64,000 nt of DNA from Rhodococcus sp. OK519 (lineage in GTDB: Bacteria; Actinomycetota; Actinomycetes; Mycobacteriales; Mycobacteriaceae). Shown here one piece after another: positions 17,276 through 25,310 of the stretch (its first letter is position 1; the number at the start of each line of letters is the position of its first letter). The position numbers and the translations under genes were made by a program. The stretch lies in contig NZ_QAOW01000002.1 in assembly GCF_003051005.1 (NCBI RefSeq), positions 186,001-250,000 of the forward strand, given 5' to 3'. The notes under the pieces were generated by a model. It ran no database searches. It saw nothing but the letters and a program-made list of their open reading frames with translations, and was not told where the DNA came from.

Positions 17276-18571
17276 ATGAGCGAACAGGGGGTCGTGGTGG
17301 ACACGGTGACTACCGCCGATGTCGAACGCTGGATCAGGTCCCTCGCCGCGGCGACCGGTCCCGACCACCAATCCGGCCGCATCGATCTGCTCCGCGTCCT
17401 CGAACGCCTCACCTGCGCTGCGGCGGGACTCCAAGCCCAGATCACCTCCGATTTTGCCGCCGATCACCGCCGTACGTCCACCGATGCGGGAGCGCCACGC
17501 GAACGCCGAGATCGGGGCATCGCCTCGCAGATCGCCCTCGCCCGGCGCGAGTCCCCGCACCGCGGCGGCATCCACCTCGGCCTGGCCACCACACTCACCT
17601 CCGAGCTCCCCCACACCCTCGCCGCGCTCCGTGCAGGATCGATCACCGAATGGCGCGCAACCCAGATCGCCCGTGAAACCGCCTGCCTCTCAACCGAAGA
17701 TCGAGCCGACATCGACAGGAAGCTCGCCGCCGACCCCGAACAACTCGAGAAGATGAGCGACAAGGACACCGTCGCCACCGCACGGCAGATGGCGTACGAG
17801 GCGGACAAGGAGGTGTGGGTGCGACGGAAAGCCAGGGCGCACACAGAGCGACGCGTCTCGATCCGGCCGGCCCCGGACACCATGGCCTACGTGACAGCCC
17901 TGCTTCCCATGGCGGAGGGCGTCGCCTGCCACGCCGCCCTGACGGCGGCCAGTGCCTCCGCGACGGCCGCCGGCGACCAGCGGACCCGCGGGCAGATCAT
18001 GGCCGACACCCTCGTCACCCGCGTCATCACCCCGCACACCGACAACGCCGCCGAACCGCCTGTCCCGGTACGGGTTCACCTGACGGTATCCGATCGCACG
18101 CTGTTCGCTGGTGGCCACGAGGCGGCACACGTCCGCGGCTACGGACCGATTCCCGCAGGCATGGCACGGGAACTCGTCCACGCCGCCGCGAGAGCCGGTA
18201 TCGCCGAGCTTCGCCGCGTCTACGCGCGGCCGGACACCGGGGCCGTGGTCGCGATGGACTGCAACACCCGACTGTTCCCCGCTTCCCTGGCCGAGCTGAT
18301 CCGGCTCCGCGACCCCGTCTGCCGCACCCCCTGGTGCGATGCGCCCGTGCGACACATCGACCACATCCAGCCCGCCGCCGACGGCGGCCCGACCACGTTC
18401 GAGAACGGCCAAGGGCTCTGCGAGGCGTGTAACTACGCCAAACAGGCGCCCGGGTGGAAGACCGAGCCACTCCACTCCCCCAACGGCAGGCATCACGTCC
18501 GGATCACCACCCCGACAGGGCACATCCACCACAACCTCGCCCCGCCTGCGCCGAGGCCGGCGGTCGCGTGA
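17276..18571 (+). CDS. 13E12-repeat / DUF222 HNH endonuclease-like protein
   Basis: 431 residues. A long helical DUF222 region (LLRVLERLTCAAAGLQAQ onward) precedes a C-terminal HNH nuclease core (CRTPWCDAPVRHIDHIQPAADGG then ENGQGLCEACNYAKQAPGW), with paired CxxC zinc ligands and the catalytic DH. Such 13E12 proteins are dispersed in many copies in mycobacteria and rhodococci and are often mobile; their function is unclear. A TACATT hexamer 7 nt before the ATG suggests a leaderless message. It is divergent from the Imm11-like gene. Confidence 0.9.
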   Translation: MSEQGVVVDTVTTADVERWIRSLAAATGPDHQSGRIDLLRVLERLTCAAAGLQAQITSDFAADHRRTSTDAGAPRERRDRGIASQIALARRESPHRGGIHLGLATTLTSELPHTLAALRAGSITEWRATQIARETACLSTEDRADIDRKLAADPEQLEKMSDKDTVATARQMAYEADKEVWVRRKARAHTERRVSIRPAPDTMAYVTALLPMAEGVACHAALTAASASATAAGDQRTRGQIMADTLVTRVITPHTDNAAEPPVPVRVHLTVSDRTLFAGGHEAAHVRGYGPIPAGMARELVHAAARAGIAELRRVYARPDTGAVVAMDCNTRLFPASLAELIRLRDPVCRTPWCDAPVRHIDHIQPAADGGPTTFENGQGLCEACNYAKQAPGWKTEPLHSPNGRHHVRITTPTGHIHHNLAPPAPRPAVA

Positions 18572-18594
18572 CGGCCAGCGCCTAGCCTTGCCTC

Positions 18595-19164
18595 ATGGCC
18601 CACTCGAACGCCGAACACCTGCATCCCGAATCCCTCGACGAATGGCACGGGTGGCTGCGTGACAATCACGACGAATCAGGCGGAGTCTGGCTTGTGTTCT
18701 GGCGCAGGGAGTCCGGGAACAGCCCGCTCGACTACGACCAGGTGGTGCGGGAGGCGCTCTGCTGGGGATGGGTCGACGGTCACACCCGAACCATCGACGA
18801 GCACCGGCGGGGCATGTGGTTCACCCGACGCGGCCGTAACAGCGCGTGGGCCGCGTCCAACAAGGCACGCGTGACCGACCTGCTCGCCGAGGGACGAATC
18901 CAGCCGGCCGGACAGGCCGTCATCGACGACGCCAAACAGCGTGGCCTGTGGACCCTGCTCGACGACGCCGAGGCACTCGTCGAGTCACCGGAACTCGCCG
19001 CAGCCCTCGACGCCGATCCACAGGCCCGTACCCACTGGGACGCTTGGCCGCCGAGTGTCCGCAAGTTTGCGCTCAGCCAGATCGCATTCGCCAAGCAACC
19101 CGCGACCAAGACCAAGCGAATCGCCGGCATCGTAGAGAAGGCCGCCCGCAACGAACGGCCGTGA
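18595..19164 (+). CDS. YdeI/OmpD-associated family protein
   Basis: 189 residues with the YdeI-type pattern: HPESLDEWHGWLRDNHDESG, the strand GVWLVFWRR, EALCWGWVDGHTRTIDE, WFTRRGRNSAWAASNKARV, and a helical C-terminus rich in Lys (KTKRIAGIVEKAA). The family is widespread and small; some members influence peptide resistance, but the biochemical role is unknown. A TAGCCT hexamer lies 6 nt before the ATG, again suggesting leaderless transcription. It starts 23 bp after the HNH gene. Confidence 0.85.
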   Translation: MAHSNAEHLHPESLDEWHGWLRDNHDESGGVWLVFWRRESGNSPLDYDQVVREALCWGWVDGHTRTIDEHRRGMWFTRRGRNSAWAASNKARVTDLLAEGRIQPAGQAVIDDAKQRGLWTLLDDAEALVESPELAAALDADPQARTHWDAWPPSVRKFALSQIAFAKQPATKTKRIAGIVEKAARNERP

Positions 19165-19984
19165 CCACACACTTTCGATTGTGACCATGCACGAAAACGG
19201 GAGCGTGGTCACAGCAACAGTGATCGGTGCCACCGCGGTCGATCCTCCGCTGCCGCGACGCCCGGCAGCCGAGGCGCGCACAGTCAGCGGCGAGACCGAC
19301 TGCACGGTAAACGGACTCGCATTCGCGCCGTCCGTCAGTCCTGTTGCCCTCACTCGACACCGCCACGGCGTCCCGCATCTACCCCCCCCGGACTTCCCTG
19401 GCTGCGACACTTCAACGGCATCCACCTGGTCGACGTCGAGGCCGGACTGCATCTGCTGATGTCTTCCGGAGCCCCGCGTCGACGACGTAGCAGCGACCGT
19501 CGCCGCTGTGGGTCATGCCAGTGAACCGATTGAGGTAATCGGCCTGAAGTCACGTGCTGGCGTGACTCACAACGGGCGATTGCCCAGAAACCGCCAGGCG
19601 ACCGATCGATACGCGTCCTACGAAAGCAGGAGATCGCCTCCTCCGAAAGTCGGAAACATGCCCTAGAGCAGCATTTTCTTCCCGACCGCCGCGCGCCCTG
19701 TGCTACATCTACCTACCGAGCCCGGAATCCAACGAGTTAATAAAGACCGACCAGTCGTATTGATAACTGTCGGTTGATTGTCTACTGTCGAGACGGTCGC
19801 TCGACTGTTCATCGACATGAGCAGAGGATGGCACCTGTGACCTTGGGGGGCCACAGGGGGGTTTGCGTCGGCTACTACGACAGTGCAGACGCTTGCAATG
19901 ACTTGAAGACATCCAGGCGGGACTTCGCACATGCCCGCCCCGACGTCGAACCGTGTCCACGACTCCCAACGAGGTGAGTGAAGT
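19165..19984. other. Long non-coding stretch with promoter region
   Basis: No ORF here has convincing coding character or a ribosome site. A short frame near 19181-19459 looks like chance. From about 19730 to 19800 the base composition becomes AT-richer and holds ACCGACCAGTCGT (19746-19758) followed by GATTGTCTACTGTC, probably the promoter and operator of the GSL-repeat protein. That would give a long 5' leader of roughly 200 nt. Confidence 0.5.
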
Positions 19985-20845
19985 ATGTCCAAGAACGCAT
20001 TCCGCATCGGCTCGGCCGCTGCGATCATCAGCGCCGCCGCACTCGTCGCGCCCGCGCTCGCCGGCGCAGCGCCCACCGGATCGCTCGGCTCGAGCGAGGC
20101 GTCAACCGGATCCACCGGATCGCTCGGCTCGAGCGAGGCTCCGGAAGAAGTTGCCTGCGAGCAGCTTTCGACCGAGAACACCCCCAACGGCTGGGGCATC
20201 CCGTTCGACGACGAGAAGCGACAGGTCGCCTACTACACCGCCGAGAACGTGCTCGACTCCGACGGCGCTCTGAAGCTCGAGGTCGAGAGCCCCGCCAACA
20301 GGTCAGTCAGCTACCACGAGGCCGGCGGCATCAAACTGTCCGATGCCATCAAGAAGGAGATCGGCTTCTCGGAGTTGGCCGCGAATCCGACCGCCGCCTT
20401 CCAGTTGCGGCTGACCGGCACGACCGAGAACCAGTCGTTCCAGAACGGCTTCACCACCCTGGTCTGGGTGCCGGACGGGGACGCGGTCGATACCTCCGAG
20501 GGCGGCGCTCATGCCAACCTGCAGAACGGAAAGTGGTGGAGCACGAAGAACATCGCGGGAGCGCAGGACCGCGCACTCGTGCCGCTCGCCGACATTGCGG
20601 CGGCCAACCCGAATGCGGTTGTCGACCACTACGGCGTGAGCATCGGACGCGGCCTCCCAGCCACCACGACGCTGGTCGACGCCGTGAAGTTCAACGGCTG
20701 CACCACCAACTTCGCCAAGAGCGATCCCGAGCCTCAGGCCGAGGAGTCGACGGGCTCGCTCGGGTCGCTCGGGTCGCTCGGGTCGCTCGACCTCTTCGGC
20801 TCGCTCAGCACCGGTTCGCTGAACACCGGTTCGCTCGGCTCCTGA
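19985..20845 (+). CDS. Secreted protein with GSLGS repeats at both ends
   Basis: 286 residues. A clear signal peptide (AAAIISAAALVAPALAGA) is followed by two copies of a TGSLGSSEA unit. The body of about 210 residues has no family I recognise. It looks beta-rich and has two widely spaced Cys (ACEQLST and FNGCTTNF) that may pair. The C-terminus is a run of GSL units (GSLGSLGSLGSLDLFGS and more, ending TGSLGS), built on a 9-bp DNA repeat. The ribosome site is GAGG with GAGTGAAG close to the ATG. It is likely on the cell surface or in the mycomembrane; Ser-rich GSL tails could be O-modified. A GS-rich insert also occurs in the nearby GH43-like proteins. Confidence 0.75.
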   Translation: MSKNAFRIGSAAAIISAAALVAPALAGAAPTGSLGSSEASTGSTGSLGSSEAPEEVACEQLSTENTPNGWGIPFDDEKRQVAYYTAENVLDSDGALKLEVESPANRSVSYHEAGGIKLSDAIKKEIGFSELAANPTAAFQLRLTGTTENQSFQNGFTTLVWVPDGDAVDTSEGGAHANLQNGKWWSTKNIAGAQDRALVPLADIAAANPNAVVDHYGVSIGRGLPATTTLVDAVKFNGCTTNFAKSDPEPQAEESTGSLGSLGSLGSLDLFGSLSTGSLNTGSLGS

Positions 20846-20989
20846 TCTGAAGCAGGCAGGACGTTAGGACCCTGGCCGATGATCGGCGGGATTCCCACGG
20901 TCGTCGCAGCATCCTCACGATGAGACTGCTGCGGCGACCGAGTCGTTCCACGAACTGGCGCCACGGCCCGAGCTCGATTGGACCGCTGA

Positions 20990-21564
20990 CTACCCCGGCT
21001 CCTTCATCACACCGAAATGGCGACGAACCATTCGGGCGCCCACGCCTTGGTGACGAAGGGCGACAGCGACGGACCGTCGGACGACCCCGCCGACCCCGAG
21101 GAGCCCAAGAAGTCCGAGGAGCCCTGCAGACTCGCTGAACCCGTGCCGTCTCCCGTCCCCGGCATCAAGGCGCAGCAGAACGGGACGGGAAGGTCCCCCA
21201 TGTGCGTCCAGTTGATGCGGTCACTGCTGCGCGCGAAGCCGATGCTCGTCCCGCCGCCCGTCGTGTACGTGATGTAGTACAAACCGTCGATGTTCCGGAA
21301 GATGCTCGGGTCACGCACAAGCCCCGACGGGCGTCGATACGCCGACGCTTGGATCAGTTGGAATTCGGTGCCATCCCGCGACTCGAACACGTCCATCTCG
21401 CTGTCGCTGGTGTTGCTGAACGCCACCATCGTGTAACGCCAACCCGGCGGCGGTGCGGCCCCACTGCTCCCAGATGCCGCGACCAACAAGCCTGCGACAC
21501 AGAGCATCACCACAGACAGGGCGGAACAGCTTCGCTTGACGAGCGTCGCCTGTGCAGCATTCAT
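20990..21564 (-). pseudogene. Internally deleted copy of the GH43-like gene
   Basis: This copies the gene at 12479-13492 closely from its upstream sequence (CCTTAGCAGATCGTTACCG) through the signal peptide, propeller start and GS-rich insert to APEWFV. About 460 bp is then missing, and the sequence rejoins at the final codons: CGC CAT TTC GGT GTG ATG AAG GAG, encoding RHFGVMKE, with a TAG. The junction shifts the frame, so the product instead ends FVAISV at a TGA. A truncated secreted protein of about 185 residues could still be made, but more than half of the propeller is lost. Confidence 0.82.
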
Positions 21565-21732
21565 GACCGCAGCCACGCCCCGCGCAGCTTCGGCCACAGG
21601 CCTTAGCAGATCGTTACCGTTGACGAGGCCTGCCACTCACGAGCGATGCGGCGAAAGGGTCCCATAGGTGTGAGGTGGCGCCGAAACGGGTATTCAGCCT
21701 CCAACAGCCCTTCTCGCCCACCTGGAGTTGCC

Positions 21733-22179
21733 ATGATCGTCATCATCGGCCTGATCATCCTCATCGCCGCCGTCGTCGTCGGTGTTGCGGGCGTCCTCAC
21801 CAACGGGGGAAGCGAGCACGCGTTGACCGATGACTTCTCGGTATTCGGCTACCACGTGACCGGATCCACCGGCGCCCTGCTGCTCTACGGAATCGTCATC
21901 GGGGCGGTCGGCGTCCTTGGACTCAGCCTCGTACTAGCGGGTGCCCGACGCACTTCCCGACGAGGGCGGGCCGCGCGCAACGAACTGGATCAATCGCGTC
22001 GAAACGAGGCCGCACTCACCCAACAGCGCGACCAACTCGCCGCTTCCGGGACGGCGCCGAGCACTACCCACCACACCGCGAGCGACACCGGCGGCAGCGT
22101 CGAATCCACCGATGAGCGCAGCTGGAAGCACCCGTTCGGAGGCCATCAGGACCCGCCCTCCGCTCGACCAGCGCACTGA
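21733..22179 (+). CDS. Membrane protein with two N-terminal helices
   Basis: 148 residues. Helix one is IVIIGLIILIAAVVVGVAGV, a loop with SEHALTDDFSVFGYHVTGST follows, then helix two (GALLLYGIVIGAVGVLGLSL), and a hydrophilic, partly coiled tail (RRNEAALTQQRDQLAAS). This layout is common in actinobacterial LapA-like or uncharacterised envelope proteins. TGGAG lies 5 nt before the ATG. No function can be assigned. Confidence 0.75.
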   Translation: MIVIIGLIILIAAVVVGVAGVLTNGGSEHALTDDFSVFGYHVTGSTGALLLYGIVIGAVGVLGLSLVLAGARRTSRRGRAARNELDQSRRNEAALTQQRDQLAASGTAPSTTHHTASDTGGSVESTDERSWKHPFGGHQDPPSARPAH

Positions 22180-22230
22180 ACGCACAGACTTCCGCCGTCC
22201 GGCCAGTCCTCGCAGCTCCACCCGATACGA

Positions 22231-22281
22231 CAGAACCCGCGGCCGCTTCGGACAGATTGTCCTGAAGCTCCGCGGGTTCTG
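22231..22281. terminator. Hairpin between convergent genes
   Basis: Perfect 12-bp arms CAGAACCCGCGG (22231-22242) and complement (22270-22281) enclose a nested GCTTCGGACA/TGTCCTGAAGC-like hairpin. It separates the membrane-protein gene from ychF. Confidence 0.75.
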
Positions 22282-22313
22282 CGAGTTCCACGCTGCTGGC
22301 GGGAGCCCGAGGG

Positions 22314-23393
22314 CTAGACGTTGAAGCGGAACTCCACGACATCGCCGTCCTGCATGACGTATTCCTTGCCCTCCATGCGCACCTTGCCGGCGGCCTTGGC
22401 GGCGTTCATGGAACCGGCGGCGACGAGGTCGTCGAAGGAGACGATCTCGGCCTTGATGAAGCCGCGCTCGAAGTCGGTGTGGATGACACCGGCGGCCTGC
22501 GGGGCGGTGTCGCCCTTGTGGATCGTCCAGGCGCGCGCTTCCTTGGGGCCGGCGGTCAGGTAGGTCTGCAGGCCGAGGGTGTGGAAGCCGGTGCGCGCGA
22601 GGGCGTGCAGACCGGGCTCGGACTGGCCGATGGAGTCGAGCATCTCCTGGCGGTCTTCCTCGTCCAGCTCGAGCAGCTCCTGCTCGACCTTGGCGTCGAG
22701 GAACACGGCGTCGGCGGGCGCGACGGAGGCCCGCAGCTCGGCGACCTTCGCGTCGTCGGTGAGGACGGCCTCGTCGGCGTTGAAGACGTAGAGGAACGGT
22801 TTGGTGGTGAGCAGGCTCAGCTCACGCAGCAGCGAGAAGTCGAGCTTGTCCTTGACGCTGAACAGCGTCTTGCCCTCGTCGAGGAACGCCTGAGCCTTGA
22901 GCGCCTCGTCGTGCTGCGCCTTGAGTTCCTTGTTCTTGCGCGCTTCCTTGTCCAGACGCGGGAGCGCCTTCTCCAAGGTCTGCATGTCGGCAATGACGAG
23001 CTCGGTCTCGATCACCTCGATGTCCGACGCCGGGTCGACGCGGCCGTCGACATGCACTACGTCATCGTCGGCGAAGACGCGGACGACCTGGCAGATGGCG
23101 TCGGCCTCACGGATGTTGGCCAGGAACTTGTTGCCCAGGCCCGCTCCCTCGGAGGCGCCCTTGACGATGCCGGCGATGTCGACGAACGACACGGTGGCAG
23201 GCAAGATGCGCTCGGAACCGAAGATCTCGGCCAGCTTCTTCAGCCGCTCGTCCGGCAGCTCGACCAGGCCGACGTTGGGCTCGATGGTGGCGAACGGGTA
23301 GTTCGCGGCCAGCACGTCGTTGTTGGTCAGCGCATTGAAAAGGGTCGACTTGCCGACGTTGGGGAGGCCGACGATTCCGAGGGTAAGGCTCAC
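22314..23393 (-). CDS. ychF: Redox-regulated ATPase YchF
   Basis: 359 residues, an Obg-family ATPase that binds ribosomes and damps oxidative-stress responses. The P-loop is GLPNVGKSTLFNALTNN, switch II DIAGIVKGASEGAGLGNKF, and an NxxE-type FNADEAVLTD replaces the usual NKxD, which explains ATP preference. The C-terminal TGS domain ends KAAGKVRMEGKEYVMQDGDVV. Start, length and motifs are standard. In M. tuberculosis ychF lies close to ispH and xseAB; here about 14 kb separates them. Confidence 0.96.
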   Translation of the reverse strand: MSLTLGIVGLPNVGKSTLFNALTNNDVLAANYPFATIEPNVGLVELPDERLKKLAEIFGSERILPATVSFVDIAGIVKGASEGAGLGNKFLANIREADAICQVVRVFADDDVVHVDGRVDPASDIEVIETELVIADMQTLEKALPRLDKEARKNKELKAQHDEALKAQAFLDEGKTLFSVKDKLDFSLLRELSLLTTKPFLYVFNADEAVLTDDAKVAELRASVAPADAVFLDAKVEQELLELDEEDRQEMLDSIGQSEPGLHALARTGFHTLGLQTYLTAGPKEARAWTIHKGDTAPQAAGVIHTDFERGFIKAEIVSFDDLVAAGSMNAAKAAGKVRMEGKEYVMQDGDVVEFRFNV

Positions 23394-23467
23394 GGTATAG
23401 GGATTCTACGGCGTCCCGGCGGTGCCGCGGTGGTCGGCCGTGTTCCGACCGACCACCCGGCGGGTCG

Positions 23468-23866
23468 CTAGTTGTACGAGTAGCCGGAGCTGACGTCGTT
23501 GGCGGCAGCCGCGACCAGGATGATCATGAAGATCACATACAGCACGACGAGCCCGGCGGCGATCCCCAGCGCGATCTTGCCGAGCGTCTTGACCCGCTCC
23601 GAAGCGTACTGCGCGCCCTGGTAGTCGCCCATCGACCACTTCGGGAAGATCGAGTGCAGGTGGTTGAACGCGGCGAACGCCAGCGGCCAGAAGAAGATGA
23701 TCGAGGCGACGGCCCACCCGGCGTTCGACGGCGGGGGCGGCGGGGGGCCGCCGTACTGAGACGGCGCCTGCTGCGCGGGGTACTGCGGCGCCGACGGGTA
23801 CTGCGGGTAGGCGGGCGCGCCGTACGGCTGCTCGGCCGGGCCGGCGTTGTAGGTCGGTTCGGACAT
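23468..23866 (-). CDS. Pro-rich CD225/dispanin-like membrane protein
   Basis: 132 residues. The first 45 are Pro/Tyr/Gln-rich and disordered (YGAPAYPQYPSAPQYPAQQ). Two membrane helices follow (WAVASIIFFWPLAFAAFNHL and ALGIAAGLVVLYVIFMIILV), with SMGDYQGAQYASERVKTLGK between, the CD225/dispanin arrangement common in actinobacteria. GGGGGAGA precedes the ATG. Family members influence membrane properties, but no bacterial function is settled. Confidence 0.8.
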   Translation of the reverse strand: MSEPTYNAGPAEQPYGAPAYPQYPSAPQYPAQQAPSQYGGPPPPPPSNAGWAVASIIFFWPLAFAAFNHLHSIFPKWSMGDYQGAQYASERVKTLGKIALGIAAGLVVLYVIFMIILVAAAANDVSSGYSYN

Positions 23867-23932
23867 CGGGTCTCCCCCTGGGTTCTGACGACGGTCTGTC
23901 GGCACAGACCGTAGCCCAAACCGACGCGTCGG

Positions 23933-24520
23933 TTATGCCCCAGCTTTTCGGGCCACGGTGACGGCCCAACCGGCGCCGTCGTGCCACGGCCGCAGGTCCC
24001 ACGTCGCGAAGCGATGCTCGCGCACCAGGCCGACGGCGGCGAGGTCGATGTCGAACTCGTCGACGGCGTACTCGTAGTCGGTGGCGAACCCGGTGACGAA
24101 GAGGCCGCCCGGCACCAGGTGTTCGGCGATGCGCCCCAGCACCTGACGTTCGGTGCCGCGGGCGACGAAGATCAGCACGTTGCCCGCGGCGACCACGGCG
24201 TCGAACCGCTCCCCCGGTAGATCGAGCGTCGACAGATCGGCCTCGTGCACCGTGAGGTCCGGGTTCTTGCGGGCCTCCGCGACGAGGACCGGATCGAGGT
24301 CGACGGCGGTCACTTGATGCCCGCGCCGAGCGAGCTCGCCACCGAGCCGCCCTGTGCCGCAACCGGCATCGAGCACACGGGCACGGCGCGGCAGCATGGC
24401 ATCGACCGTCCTCGCCTCGCCGTGCAGGTCTGTTCCCTCCGCCTCGAGCTGATCGAACCGCGCGATGTACGCGCGGGAGTCGGATGCGGATCGTTCACGC
24501 TGCCAGCGGGTGTCGGCCAT
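23933..24520 (-). CDS. SAM-dependent methyltransferase
   Basis: 195 residues with a class I methyltransferase fold: motif I VLDAGCGTGRLGGELARRG, motif II VTAVDLDPVLV, LTVHEADLSTLDLP and FDAVVAAGNVLIFVARGT. The substrate is unknown. A TAGGCT hexamer 7 nt before the ATG points to leaderless transcription. Only 33 bp separate its start from the divergent gene at 24554, so the promoters must overlap. Confidence 0.85.
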   Translation of the reverse strand: MADTRWQRERSASDSRAYIARFDQLEAEGTDLHGEARTVDAMLPRRARVLDAGCGTGRLGGELARRGHQVTAVDLDPVLVAEARKNPDLTVHEADLSTLDLPGERFDAVVAAGNVLIFVARGTERQVLGRIAEHLVPGGLFVTGFATDYEYAVDEFDIDLAAVGLVREHRFATWDLRPWHDGAGWAVTVARKAGA

Positions 24521-24553
24521 GCCGCCCAGCCTATTCCGTGTGATGCCGGCCCG

Positions 24554-25294
24554 ATGACCGACCTCGACGGCGACTGGCGCGCCCGCGGGCTCACGATGTG
24601 CCCCGACGTCGAGGCGGGACGCTGGATCACCGAGAGTGTCCGCAACTTCGAGCACGACGTCGGCTCGCTGGTGCCCCCGGTGTTCGCGGCCTACGCACGC
24701 GTCTTCCATCCGGCCGAACTGGTCACCGGACCGGGGCCGACGGACCGTCGAATCGTCCGGTGGCGGGACGTCGCCGCCGCGAACGGCGCCGTCGCGCACC
24801 CGGCGATGGAGTGGGGTTCGATCGTCGGTTCGTGGGATGCGTCCGGGCAGCCCGAGTTGTGGGACAGCGCACCGGAGGTCGGGCTTCTGCCGGCCTCGGA
24901 GGCACGCGCGCTGGCGATGGTGCTGGCCGACTTCACTGCGACGCCCGACGCCTGTCGGCTCGCCCTGTGCGAGATCCTCAACGTGCTGGACGTCCCCCCG
25001 GGGATCGAGCGCCTCCACTTGCCGGCCCGGCCGATGGTCCTGTTCTGCGGGCCGCTGTCCGCGGCCGACGCCCGCTTCTCGTCGTTCGGTCACGGCCCGA
25101 GCCTGTGGTGGCCGGACGACCGCTCGTGGTGCGTGGCCACCGATGTGGACCTGATGACCACCTATGTGGGTGGCGGCGCCGGATGCGTCCGGGCGATCGT
25201 CGAGTGCCCCGACCTCGAGGCGCTCCCGGTCCCGGATACGCAAAAGGTGACGTGGGACAGCGATTCGGTGAATCCACTGCCCACGCCACCCTGA
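24554..25294 (+). CDS. Uncharacterised protein, 246 aa
   Basis: A soluble protein of about 246 residues beginning MTDLDGDWRARG. Segments such as WITESVRNFEHDVGSLVPP, WPDDRSWCVATDVDLMTTYV and CVRAIVECPDLEALPV look like a conserved actinobacterial family of unknown function; the last resembles a segment seen in SMI1/KNR4-like or DUF proteins. An ATG at 24596 is an alternative start. It is transcribed divergently from the methyltransferase gene. Confidence 0.65.
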   Translation: MTDLDGDWRARGLTMCPDVEAGRWITESVRNFEHDVGSLVPPVFAAYARVFHPAELVTGPGPTDRRIVRWRDVAAANGAVAHPAMEWGSIVGSWDASGQPELWDSAPEVGLLPASEARALAMVLADFTATPDACRLALCEILNVLDVPPGIERLHLPARPMVLFCGPLSAADARFSSFGHGPSLWWPDDRSWCVATDVDLMTTYVGGGAGCVRAIVECPDLEALPVPDTQKVTWDSDSVNPLPTPP

Positions 25295-25310
25295 GCGTGA
25301 GAGAACTCGA

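Noticed and set aside
17276-18571. Insertion element or intein from the HNH motif
   Set aside because: The HNH core is part of a full-length 13E12/DUF222 protein with no terminal repeats or host-gene interruption.
19181-19459. 92-codon open frame after the YdeI-like gene
   Set aside because: No ribosome site, unusual composition and no recognisable domain; treated as non-coding.
20755-20842. Minisatellite DNA repeat
   Set aside because: The 9-bp repeats encode the in-frame GSL tail of the secreted protein and are reported as part of that gene.
12228-22180. Genomic island with insertion sequences
   Set aside because: Duplicated fragments and accessory genes are present, but no transposase, integrase, tRNA or flanking direct repeats could be found.
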